Source: Streptomyces sp. NBC_01268 (GTDB taxonomy: Bacteria > Actinomycetota > Actinomycetes > Streptomycetales > Streptomycetaceae). From it: a stretch of 64,000 nucleotides of DNA. The notes beneath the pieces were generated by a model. It was not told where the DNA came from. It searched no databases and saw only the letters and a program-made list of their open reading frames with translations. Positions 45,296 through 58,087 of the stretch are shown in pieces; position 1 is the first letter of the stretch, and each line of letters begins with the position of its first letter. The stretch lies in assembly GCF_036240795.1 (NCBI RefSeq), contig NZ_CP108454.1, positions 2,170,001-2,234,000 on the forward strand, written 5' to 3'. The position numbers were made by a program, and so were the translations under genes.

Positions 45296-46014
45296 GCCGG
45301 CTCGACGGCCGGACCGTCGTGGTGACCGGCGCGGCCCGCGGGCAGGGCGCCGCCGAGGCGCGGCTGCTCGTCGCGGCGGGCGCGCGGGTGGTCCTCACCG
45401 ACGTACGCGAGGAGGAGGGCCGCGCGGTCGCCGCGGAGCTGGGGCCGGCGGCGCTCTTCGTGCGGCACGACGTGACCTCGGCCGAGGAGTGGCGGGCCGT
45501 GACGGACGCCGCGCTCGGCACGTACGGGCGGCTCGACGGCCTGGTCAACAACGCGGCCCTGTGGCGGACCGCGCCCGTGGAGTCGGAGACGTACGAGAAC
45601 TTCGAGCTCCTGCTGCGGGTCAACCTCCTCGGCCCCTTCCTCGGCATGCGGGCGGTGCTCCCGGCGCTGCGCGCGGCGGGCGGGGGCTCGGTCGTGAACG
45701 TGTCGTCGACGGCCGGTCTCGTCGGTGTCCCGGGCCACGCGGCCTACGGGGCGGGCAAGTTCGGGCTGCGCGGGCTCAGCCGCTCGGCGGCCCGGGACCT
45801 CGCCCCGTACGGCGTCCGCGTCAACTCGGTGCATCCCGGCGCCGTCGACACCCCGATGACGGCGGCGGTCGCGGACCGGGACTGGTCGCACGTGCCGCTC
45901 GGCCGGATGGGCCGGCCCGAGGAGGTCGGCGAGCTGGTCGCCTACCTGCTGTCCGACGCCGCATCGTACGTGACGGGCGCCGAGTTCACCGTGGACGGAG
46001 GGCTCACCGCATGA
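45292..46014 (+). CDS. SDR-family oxidoreductase
   Basis: 240 residues, GTG in a GTGA overlap. Classical short-chain dehydrogenase: cofactor motif TGAARGQG, NNAA in LDGLVNNAALW, catalytic Ser in VVNVSSTAGL, Tyr and Lys in YGAGK, and C-terminal TGAEFTVDGG. Asp at the end of beta-2 (LTDVREEEG) indicates NAD preference. It most likely oxidises an alcohol made by, or feeding, the neighbouring flavin enzyme. Confidence 0.93.
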   Translation: MSRLDGRTVVVTGAARGQGAAEARLLVAAGARVVLTDVREEEGRAVAAELGPAALFVRHDVTSAEEWRAVTDAALGTYGRLDGLVNNAALWRTAPVESETYENFELLLRVNLLGPFLGMRAVLPALRAAGGGSVVNVSSTAGLVGVPGHAAYGAGKFGLRGLSRSAARDLAPYGVRVNSVHPGAVDTPMTAAVADRDWSHVPLGRMGRPEEVGELVAYLLSDAASYVTGAEFTVDGGLTA

Positions 46015-46910
46015 CGGCCGACCCCCTGACCCCGGGCGCCCGCGCCCTGTGCGACGCCCTGTCGGCCGGCTTCCCCCGTCCCGGGGCGGGCGCGGCGGCG
46101 CTGCGGGCGGCGGCGCGGGCGCACCTGGGCGCGCTCCCGCCGGGCGCCACGGACACGGAGGCGGGCGGCGTCCCGGTGCGCGTGTACGCGGGGGCGGCCG
46201 GGCTCGTCGTCGTCTTCGCGCACGGCGGCGGCTGGGTGCTGTGCGACCTGGACACCCACGACCGGCTGTGCCGCGCGCTCGCCTCCCGCACCGGGGCGAC
46301 CGTCGTCTCGGTCGGCTACCGGCGCGCGCCCGAGCACCGCTTCCCGGCGGCCGAGGACGACGTGTACACGGCCCTGGGGTGGGCGGCGGCCCGGTACCCG
46401 GGGCGTCCGCTGGTCCTGGCCGGCGACTCCAGCGGCGGCAACCTCGCCGCGGCCGCCGCCCTGCGCGCCCGCGGTCCCGGCGGGCCCGAGGTCGCCGGGC
46501 AGCTCCTGTTCTACCCGGTTCTGGACCACCGTCTGGCCGGGGCGTCGGCGGAGACGTACGCGGAGGGCTTCTTCCACACGACGGCCCACATGCGCTGGTA
46601 CTGGGAGCAGTACGTGGGCCCCGGCGGCGACCCGGCGCCCGCCTCGCCCGGTCTGGCGCCCGACGTCGCCGGCCTTCCGCCGGCCCTGTTCGTCCTCGCC
46701 GACTGCGACCCGCTGCGCGACGAGGGCCTCGCCTACGCCCGCCGCCTGTCCGCCGCGGGCGTCCCGGCGCAGGTCCGCGTCCACACCGGCATGTTCCACG
46801 GCTTCCTCGGCGGCGCGGGCGTGCTGCCGGAGGCGGACGAGGCCCTGGACGGGGCGGCGGACTGGCTGGGGCGGCTGACCGACCGAGGAGCTGGTCGACC
46901 GGGGGGCTGA
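46011..46910 (+). CDS. Alpha/beta hydrolase fold-3 (HSL family) esterase
   Basis: 299 residues, ATG in an ATGA overlap. Oxyanion-hole motif HGGGWVLCDLDTHD, nucleophile GDSSGGN, acid in ADCDPLRDEG, and His in GMFHGFLG define a hormone-sensitive-lipase-type carboxylesterase. It probably opens an ester or lactone intermediate of the pathway encoded by this operon. The last residues (DRGAGRPGG) run into degenerate GGGGCTGACC repeats after the stop. Confidence 0.92.
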   Translation: MTADPLTPGARALCDALSAGFPRPGAGAAALRAAARAHLGALPPGATDTEAGGVPVRVYAGAAGLVVVFAHGGGWVLCDLDTHDRLCRALASRTGATVVSVGYRRAPEHRFPAAEDDVYTALGWAAARYPGRPLVLAGDSSGGNLAAAAALRARGPGGPEVAGQLLFYPVLDHRLAGASAETYAEGFFHTTAHMRWYWEQYVGPGGDPAPASPGLAPDVAGLPPALFVLADCDPLRDEGLAYARRLSAAGVPAQVRVHTGMFHGFLGGAGVLPEADEALDGAADWLGRLTDRGAGRPGG

Positions 46911-47000
46911 TCTGCCGAGGGGCTGACCGAACACAGGGGCTGACCTGCTGAGGGTCTGACCGACCGAGGGGCCGACCGGCGCTCCCGGGCACCGCAGCGG
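46911..47000. repeat. Degenerate GGGGCTGACC repeats after hydrolase gene
   Basis: Four to five imperfect copies of a GAGGGGCTGACCGA-like unit, about 22 bp apart, starting within the last codons of the hydrolase gene. No gene is seen from here to the gltD stop at 47136. Confidence 0.45.
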
Positions 47001-47135
47001 CCTCGGAGCGGCGCTTCGCGGGTCCCCGCAACGAGCACCGGCGCCCTACCCAGTCGTCCGGTCGGGGACATTCGGGGGGCGCCGCGCTCAGTTCCGCACG
47101 TCGTTGTACGGGACGTTCTCGGGGGGTCCGGCCGG

Positions 47136-48588
47136 TCAGACCGTCAGGGAACGGTCCGTCGGACGGATGGGGGCCGGCAGGGAGCTGGCGCCCGTCAGGC
47201 GGCGGTCCACGCCACGGGCGGCCGAGCGGCCCTCGGCGATGGCCCAGACGATCAGCGACTGGCCACGGCCGGCGTCGCCGGCGACGAAGACACCATCGAC
47301 GTTGGTGGCGAAGTCCGCGTCACGGGCGATGTTACCCCGCGCGTCGAGGTCCAGACCAAACTGCGCCACCAGGCCGTTCTCCACGTCCGTGCCGGTGAAG
47401 CCCATGGCGAGGGTGACCAGCTCGGCGGGGATCTTCCGCTCGGTGCCCGGCTTCTGGGTCAGCTTGCCGTCGACGAACTCGACCTCGACCAGGTGCAGGA
47501 AGCGGACGTTGCCCTCCTCGTCGCCCTCGAAGTGGGTGGTGGAGACGGAGTAGACCCGCTCGCCGCCCTCCTCGTGGGCCGAGGTGACCTTGTAGAGCAT
47601 GGGGAAGGTCGGCCAGGGCTGGCCCGGGTTCCGCTCCTCGCCCGGCTTGGGCATGATCTCCAGCTGGGTCACGGAGGCCGCGCCCTGACGGTGCGCCGTG
47701 CCGACGCAGTCCGCGCCGGTGTCGCCGCCGCCGATGACGACCACGTGCTTGCCCTCGGCGGAGATCGGCGAGGAGACGAAGTCGCCCTCGACGACCTTGT
47801 TGGCGAGCGGCAGGTACTCCATCGCCTGGTACACGCCCTTGAGCTCCCGGCCCGGGACGGGCAGGTCGCGGGCGGTGGTGGCGCCGGCGGCGACGACCAC
47901 CGCGTCGAACCGCTTGCGCAGGTCCGTCGCGGTGAGGTCGCGGCCGATCTCGATGCCGGTGCGGAACTTGGTGCCCTCCGCGCGCATCTGCTCGATGCGG
48001 CGGTTGATGTGCCGCTTCTCCATCTTGAACTCGGGGATGCCGTAGCGCAGCAGTCCGCCGATGCGGTCGGCCCGCTCGTACACGACCACGGTGTGGCCGG
48101 CCCGGGTCAGCTGCTGGGCGGCGGCGAGACCCGCCGGGCCGGAGCCGATGACCGCGACGGTCTTGCCGGACAGGCGCTCGGGGGCCTGCGGCCGGACGTC
48201 GCCGCCGTCCCACGCCTTGTCGATGATCGAGACCTCGACGTTCTTGATGGTCACGGCCGGCTGGTTGATGCCGAGCACGCACGCCGCCTCGCACGGAGCC
48301 GGGCACAGGCGGCCGGTGAACTCCGGGAAGTTGTTGGTGGCGTGCAGCCGCTCCGACGCCGCCGACCAGTCCTCGCGGTAGGCGTAGTCGTTCCACTCGG
48401 GGATGAGGTTCCCCAGCGGGCAGCCGTTGTGGCAGAACGGGATGCCGCAGTCCATGCAACGGCCGGCCTGCTTGCTGATGATCGGCAGCAGGGAGCCGGG
48501 GACGTAGACCTCGTTCCAGTCCTTGACTCGCTCGCCCACCGGCCGGGTCTTGGCGACCTCGCGCCCGGTGGTCAGGAAGCCCTTGGGG

Positions 48589-48596
<8 letters not shown>
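47136..48596 (-). CDS. gltD: Glutamate synthase small (beta) subunit
   Basis: 486 residues, ATG start overlapping the gltB stop by 8 bp. The N-terminus holds the cysteine clusters [17 protein letters not shown] and [14 protein letters not shown] for the two [4Fe-4S] centres. Two dinucleotide folds follow: FAD site [16 protein letters not shown] and NADPH site [18 protein letters not shown]. It oxidises NADPH and passes electrons to GltB for reductive transfer of glutamine amide nitrogen to 2-oxoglutarate. It is the second gene of the gltBD operon. Confidence 0.97.
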
Positions 48597-53160
<4,564 letters not shown>

Positions 53161-53585
53161 CGGCTCTCCCGTCGTCGTCGTGGCATATGCAGCAGCCGAG
53201 GGACGACGTTGGCCCTCCGCGAAATTTCGTGCAGGTTACATGATGGCTGGCTTCTCGGAAAGTGGATAGCTCATTCCAGCATGCGGACACCGCGCGTGCG
53301 AGCGGTGGCAATGATCCAGCGGTGGGACATGGGAACTGAAGGGCTCCCATGGCTCCCATGGGGGGGGGACGGATCGAGATTTCCGGGGGTCTTCCGCGAC
53401 CCGTCACAGAGCGGGCCTCATTGCCCGCGGCGCTTACGCCTCATGCCCGGTGGTCAGGCTTTCGAAACCGCCGGGTAACCGGCTAGTTATGTGGCGCTGC
53501 GCATAGTGTCTCACCGGAACGGTGGATCCGCTCCGGGAGATACGTCACAGAGACAGGGGCCCTCGGTCGTGTCTTCGGACATGCG
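53161..53585. other. 425-bp non-coding region upstream of gltB
   Basis: No gene is supported here. It should hold the gltB promoter on the minus strand. It contains a CGAAATTTCG palindrome and GlnR-like site near 53224, a run of nine G (53360-53368), and tandem GGCTCCCAT copies (53342-53359). The rest shows nothing recognisable. Confidence 0.5.
53224..53239 (-). promoter_or_regulatory. Candidate GlnR box upstream of gltB
   Basis: On the minus strand GTAAC-CTGCAC-GAAAT fits the GlnR a/b-site pair GTnAC-N6-GAAAC with one mismatch. Only one pair is seen, and GlnR control of gltBD varies among actinobacteria. Confidence 0.35.
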
Positions 53586-53615
53586 AAAGGCCCCCGGGTC
53601 AGGGACCGGGGGCCT
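53586..53615. terminator. Terminator after VIT-family gene
   Basis: AAGGCCCCCGG and its complement around a GTCAGGGA loop, just 3' of the VIT-family gene stop. Confidence 0.75.
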
Positions 53616-53642
53616 TCGCAACACGTGCGGGGCGGGCGGGGC

Positions 53643-54371
53643 CTACAAGGCGGCGCCGAAGAGCATGCCGAGCCCGTACGTGAGGGCGGCGGCGGCGCCA
53701 CCGAGGACGAGCTGGCGCAGGCCGCTGAACCACCAGCTGCGGGCGGTGACCCGGGCGACCAGGGCGCCGCAGGCGAAGAGCCCGAGGAGCGCGAGCAGCA
53801 CGGCCGGCCACAGCGCGGTCGCGCCGAGCAGGAACGGCAGCACGGGCAGCAGGGCGCCGAGCGCGAACGAGCCGAACGACGACACCGCGGCGACCATCGG
53901 CGACGGCAGGTCGTCGGGGTCGATGCCCAGCTCCTCGCGGGCGTGGATCTCCAGCGCCTGCTCCGGGTCCCGGGACAGCTGCATGGCGACCTCGCGGGCG
54001 AGTCCGGGCTCGACGCCACGGGAGACGTAGAGCGCGGCCAGCTCCTCCATCTCGTCGACCGGGTGCTTGCGCAACTGACGGCGCTCCACGTCGAGTTCGG
54101 CCTGGACCAGCTCGCGCTGCGAGGCGACCGAGGTGTACTCGCCGGCGGCCATCGAGAAGGCGCCGGCCGCGAGACCGGCGAGGCCGGTGATCACGACGGT
54201 CTGCGTGGAGACGGCGCCGCCGACGACACCGGTCATGAGGGCGAGGTTGGAGACGAGTCCGTCCATCGCGCCGAAGACCGCCGGGCGCAGCCAGCCGCCG
54301 TTGACGTCACGGTGGCTGTGGTTGTCGCGGTGGGCCTCGTGGAGCGGTGCGACGGCTTCGATGATGGACAT
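53643..54371 (-). CDS. VIT1/CCC1-family iron/manganese transporter
   Basis: 242 residues from the ATG at 54371. The family pattern is clear: N-terminal HRDVNGGWLRPAVFGAMDGLVSNLALMTGVVGG, first helix pair, GLAAGAFSMAAGEYTSVASQRE, a central hydrophilic metal-binding segment rich in Glu (VDEMEELAALYVSRG, AREVAMQLSRD), and three C-terminal helices. Vacuolar and bacterial members export or sequester Fe2+ or Mn2+. An iron-box-like sequence lies about 100-120 bp upstream in the divergent promoter, consistent with control by a DmdR/IdeR-type regulator. Confidence 0.9.
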   Translation of the reverse strand: MSIIEAVAPLHEAHRDNHSHRDVNGGWLRPAVFGAMDGLVSNLALMTGVVGGAVSTQTVVITGLAGLAAGAFSMAAGEYTSVASQRELVQAELDVERRQLRKHPVDEMEELAALYVSRGVEPGLAREVAMQLSRDPEQALEIHAREELGIDPDDLPSPMVAAVSSFGSFALGALLPVLPFLLGATALWPAVLLALLGLFACGALVARVTARSWWFSGLRQLVLGGAAAALTYGLGMLFGAAL

Positions 54372-54471
54372 GCTTCTCCCCTGTCTTTCCAGCGGGTTCG
54401 GCACGCCCGCCCCCTTCGACATCATCGAAAATACGCCCGATGTAAGGGTCGCGCCAGCAAGGCAGGCCGTA

Positions 54472-54490
54472 CTTACTAAGGCTCGCTTTA
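54472..54490. promoter_or_regulatory. Candidate DmdR/IdeR iron box
   Basis: The core TAAGGCTCGCTTTA (54477-54490) resembles the iron-box core TTAGGCTCGCCTAA (11 of 14). An AGGCA-ACCC-TGCCT dyad follows at 54494-54507. It lies between the VIT transporter and the ADP-ribosylglycohydrolase operon. Confidence 0.4.
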
Positions 54491-54513
54491 CTGAGGCAAC
54501 CCTGCCTGACCTG

Positions 54514-54540
54514 CTGTCACCCGGGTGACAGAAACGTTTC
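54514..54540. promoter_or_regulatory. Two abutting perfect palindromes before the glycohydrolase operon
   Basis: CTGTCACCCGGGTGACAG (18 bp, perfect) is immediately followed by GAAACGTTTC (10 bp, perfect, sharing one G). The second has the central CG symmetry of LacI-family operators. They lie 62-88 bp before the first gene of the operon. Confidence 0.6.
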
Positions 54541-54601
54541 CTTGGAGGGTCGGACCCCCTCGCGTGGCAGGCATTCGGGCGAGCGCGAGAGGGGAGCGAA
54601 C

Positions 54602-55600
54602 ATGATCGGCGAGACGGTGTGTGACATCCGGGAGCGCGCGAGGGGCGCGCTGCTCGGACTCGCGGTGGGCGACGCGCTCGGCGCGCCCGCCGAGAACCTG
54701 CGCCCCTCGGAGATCCGGCGCCGGTGGGGCCGGATCGAGGGCTTCGTGACGGACCGCCCCGCGGGCACGGACGACACCGAGTACGCCATCTTCTCCGGCC
54801 TGCTGCTCGCCCGGCACGGCTCGGCGCTGACCGTCGCCCACGTGGAACGGGCCTGGCACCACTGGATCGCCGACCTCGACGAGGGCCCGTTCCGCGGCGC
54901 CGGCTTCTCCGAGCGCGGCACCCTGGAGAACCTGCGCCGGGGCCTGGCCGCCCCCATCTCCGCCCAGCACCGGCACGCCTGGAGCGACGGTCTCGCCATG
55001 CGGGCCGCACCCTTCGGGGTCTTCGCGGCGGGCCGCCCCGCCGAGGCGGCCCGCCTGGTCGCCATCGACGGGAGCGTCAGCCACGAGGGCGAGGGCATCT
55101 ACGGCGGCCAGGCCGTCGCCGCGGGCGTCGCGGCGGCGATGGGCGGCGCCTCGGTCACCTCGGTGATCGCGGCGGCCCTGTCCGTCGTCCCGATGGACTC
55201 CTGGACGGCCCGTTCGATGCGGCGCGCGGTGGTCGCGGCGCAGCGCGTCCAGCCCGACCCGCTGACCCGCGAGCGCACGGTCCGCTCGGCGGTCGTCATC
55301 GGCGGCTACCCCTGGACGGACCTGGCCCCCGAGGCCGTCGCCCTCGCCTTCGGCGCCTTCGCCGCCGCCCGCGGCGACTTCCGCACCGCGGTCCTGACCG
55401 CCGTCAACATGGGCCGCGACGCCGACACGACGGCTGCCGTGGCAGGCGCCCTGGCCGGCGCGTCGGGCGGCCTCGCCGCCGTCCCGGAGGAATGGTCCAC
55501 CGCCATCAGCCCGGTCACCGGCAGCTGCCTGCCGTCGATGCGGGGGTACCACGTGCTGGACATCGCGGACTTGCTGACACCGGAGGAGGACGCCCTATGA
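54602..55600 (+). CDS. ADP-ribosylglycohydrolase family protein 1
   Basis: 332 residues from the ATG at 54602 (GGGGAG upstream). DraG/ARH fold: opening ARGALLGLAVGDALGAPAEN, metal-binding GTDDTEYAIFSGLLLARHG, GIYGGQAVAAGVAAAMGG, and the C-terminal metal motif NMGRDADTTAAVAGALAGA. Both metal sites look intact, so it should be active with two Mg2+ on an N- or O-glycosidic ribose bond. It is the first of seven genes joined mostly by 4-bp overlaps. Confidence 0.9.
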   Translation: MIGETVCDIRERARGALLGLAVGDALGAPAENLRPSEIRRRWGRIEGFVTDRPAGTDDTEYAIFSGLLLARHGSALTVAHVERAWHHWIADLDEGPFRGAGFSERGTLENLRRGLAAPISAQHRHAWSDGLAMRAAPFGVFAAGRPAEAARLVAIDGSVSHEGEGIYGGQAVAAGVAAAMGGASVTSVIAAALSVVPMDSWTARSMRRAVVAAQRVQPDPLTRERTVRSAVVIGGYPWTDLAPEAVALAFGAFAAARGDFRTAVLTAVNMGRDADTTAAVAGALAGASGGLAAVPEEWSTAISPVTGSCLPSMRGYHVLDIADLLTPEEDAL

Positions 55601-56955
55601 GTGGTGACACGACGCTGGCAGCCGGAGACAGGCCGGCGGCCCCGGGGAACAGGCCGACGGCCCCGGGGGACAGGGCGGCAGCCCCGGGGGACAGGGCGGC
55701 GGCGGGCCACGCCGCCCCGGACCCCGCTCCCGAGAACCCGCCCCCCGTACGCCGCCGCGCACGACGCGCCCCCGTGCTGGGCACCCGGAGCCCCGCGTCC
55801 CGCGCCAGGGCGACGCGCCGCGACACCGTCGAGGGCCTCCTCCTGGGCCTGGCCGCGGGCGACGCCGCCGGCTGGCCGGCCGCCCGGCACCGCGCCTCCC
55901 GCATGCCCGAATGGACCCGTCGTCTCACCCGCGAACTCGACACCTTCGCCGAACAGAACGCGACGACCACCCTCCCCGTCCCCATCGCCCTCAACCAGCC
56001 CCCCGAGCCCCTCCGCCTCGGCCCCTCCGACGACGCCGAATGGGCGGTGTTCACCGCCGAGGCCCTGCTCGCGTCCGCGGGCCCGCTCTTCGCCTCCCTG
56101 CCGCCCGAGCGCCGGCTGCGCGCCGCCGTCGACATGGCCTGGAACGCGCTCGCCAGCCAGGTCGCAGCCGCCGCCGACCGCGCCCCCGAGGTCGAGTCCG
56201 CCGTCCTTCCCCTCCGCGCCCGGATCTCGGTCCGGGCCGGGCTCGGCAACCTCGCCGCCGGTCTCCGCCCGCCCGCCACCGGCCACGACAACCCGCACTA
56301 CTTCGACGACGCGGCCTGCGTACGCGCCGCCGTACTCGCCCTGGTGCACCCCGGCGACCCGGCCGCCGCCGCCGAACTCGCCGAGTTCGACGCCCGCTAC
56401 ACGCAGGACGGCGACGGCGTGCACGGCGCCCGGGCGATGGCCGCGGCCACGGCGGCCGCCGTCGGCGGGGCCACGCCCGACGAGGCCGTGGCGGCGGCCC
56501 TGGCACAGCTGCCGCCCGCCACCGAGATCGGCCGCAACGGCCGGTACGCCGTGGAGCTGGCCCGCACCGCGGCCTCCGCGTTCGAGCTCGTGCCGCTCCT
56601 GGAGCACCGGATCGTCGACCACGTGTACAGCTACGGCATCGCCGCCGCCGAGACCGTGCCGGTCGCCCTCGCGCTGACCGTCGCCGCGCGCGGCGAGATC
56701 GCCGTCGCCGTACCGGCCGCGGCCTGTCTGTCGCGGGTCGCCGACTCGGCCCCCGCGCTCGTGGGCGCGCTCACCGGCGCGCTGGGCGGCGGCGGTTCGG
56801 TCCCGGCGACCTGGCGGGAGGCCTGCCGCACGCTCGCGGGCTGCGCGCTGCCCCGGCTCGCGGGCACCGACCTGGTGGAACTCGCCGGTCTCCTCGGAGC
56901 CACGGAACCGGCCGACCCGGGTGGACAATTCCGACATGACACCCACTCTGGATGA
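55597..56955 (+). CDS. ADP-ribosylglycohydrolase family protein 2, degenerate metal site
   Basis: 452 residues, ATG in an ATGA overlap. The first 70 residues are a low-complexity leader with AAPGDR/TAPGDR repeats. The DraG-type domain starts near residue 75 (VEGLLLGLAAGDAAGWPAARH). The first metal motif is GPSDDAEWAVF instead of TDDT, and the C-terminal motif is CLSRVADSAPALVGALTGALGG, where the family has GxDxDT: one key Asp is Val. Activity is therefore doubtful; it may be a regulatory or binding subunit for its paralogues. Confidence 0.85.
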   Translation: MSGDTTLAAGDRPAAPGNRPTAPGDRAAAPGDRAAAGHAAPDPAPENPPPVRRRARRAPVLGTRSPASRARATRRDTVEGLLLGLAAGDAAGWPAARHRASRMPEWTRRLTRELDTFAEQNATTTLPVPIALNQPPEPLRLGPSDDAEWAVFTAEALLASAGPLFASLPPERRLRAAVDMAWNALASQVAAAADRAPEVESAVLPLRARISVRAGLGNLAAGLRPPATGHDNPHYFDDAACVRAAVLALVHPGDPAAAAELAEFDARYTQDGDGVHGARAMAAATAAAVGGATPDEAVAAALAQLPPATEIGRNGRYAVELARTAASAFELVPLLEHRIVDHVYSYGIAAAETVPVALALTVAARGEIAVAVPAAACLSRVADSAPALVGALTGALGGGGSVPATWREACRTLAGCALPRLAGTDLVELAGLLGATEPADPGGQFRHDTHSG

Positions 56956-58087
56956 CCGGATCACCGGCAGCCTCATCGGTGCCGCCGTCGGCGACGCCCT
57001 CGGCGGCCCCGTCGAGGGCTACACGCCCGCCCAGATCCTGGAACGCCACGGCGGCCGCGTCACCGGCATCGTCGGCCCCTGGAACGGCGAGGCCTGGCGC
57101 ACGGCGCGCCCCCTCGCGCCGTACCACAAGGGCGACGGGCACGTCACCGACGACACCTTGATGACCCACGCCCTGATCAGGGTGTACGTGAAGGTCCGCG
57201 ACCACCTCGACGCGTACGCCGTCGCCGAGCACCTGGTCCCCGAACTCATGGGCCGCCCCGTGTGGATCCCCGAGCTGGAGGCGGAGGCCCTCCCCCTCCA
57301 GCGGGTGTTCCTCGCCGAGAAGTGGATCGTGACCCGGCTCCACTACGCCCACGCCGACCCGCGCGAGGCCGGCACCGGCAACATCGTCAACTGCGGCGCG
57401 GCGATGTACATGGCCCCGGTCGGCCTGGTGAACGCGGCGAACCCGGCGGGAGCCTACGCCGAGGCGCTCGACCTGGCCGGCGCCCACCAGTCCTCGTACG
57501 GCCGGGAGGCGGCCGGCGTCTTCGCGGCGGCGGTCGCCGCGGCCTGCGTCCCGGGCGCCACCCCGCGCTCGGTCGTCGACGCGGCGCTGGCGCTCGCCAA
57601 GGACGGCACCCGCGCGGCGATCCACGCGGTCGCCGAAGTGGCCGACGCCTACCGGGACTTCGAGTCCGCACTCGATCCGCTGCGCCGTGCGGTCGCCCCG
57701 TACGACTCCGTCGGCCCCGACTACCGCGCCCCCTCCCTCGACGCCCGCCGCCCTTCCCGGGTCCACGCGATCGAGGAACTGCCCGTCGCCCTCGGGATGC
57801 TGCTCGTCGGCGCGGGCGACTACCGGCGGACGGTGCTGGGTGCGGTCAACTACGGGCGGGACTGCGACTCGATCGCCACGATGGCGGGCGCGATCAGCGG
57901 CGCCCTCGGCGGCGAGGCGGTGGTCCCCGCGGAGTGGGCGAAGCGGGTGGCGGAGGCCAGCCGTCTCGACCTGCACGCCCCGGCGACCGCCCTGGCCGCG
58001 GTCTCCCGTGAGATCCACACCCGCGACACCGCCCGCCGCCGCGCCCACGAGTCGGCCTACGCGGCCCTGACGGGCCCGGCCCGATGA
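56936..58087 (+). CDS. ADP-ribosylglycohydrolase family protein 3
   Basis: 383 residues from the ATG at 56936 (a GTG at 56921 is possible), overlapping the previous gene by 20 bp. Motifs: ITGSLIGAAVGDALGGPVEG, GHVTDDTLMTHALIRVY, and NYGRDCDSIATMAGAISGALGG, all metal ligands present. It differs from protein 1 by a large middle insertion containing ELMGRPVWIPELEAEALPLQR and MYMAPVGLVNAANP. It is probably catalytically active on a related substrate. Confidence 0.9.
   Translation: MTPTLDDRITGSLIGAAVGDALGGPVEGYTPAQILERHGGRVTGIVGPWNGEAWRTARPLAPYHKGDGHVTDDTLMTHALIRVYVKVRDHLDAYAVAEHLVPELMGRPVWIPELEAEALPLQRVFLAEKWIVTRLHYAHADPREAGTGNIVNCGAAMYMAPVGLVNAANPAGAYAEALDLAGAHQSSYGREAAGVFAAAVAAACVPGATPRSVVDAALALAKDGTRAAIHAVAEVADAYRDFESALDPLRRAVAPYDSVGPDYRAPSLDARRPSRVHAIEELPVALGMLLVGAGDYRRTVLGAVNYGRDCDSIATMAGAISGALGGEAVVPAEWAKRVAEASRLDLHAPATALAAVSREIHTRDTARRRAHESAYAALTGPAR

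Noticed and set aside
46911..47000. Regulatory repeat array
   Set aside because: Copies are imperfect, unevenly spaced and begin inside a coding end between convergent genes; likely slippage debris.
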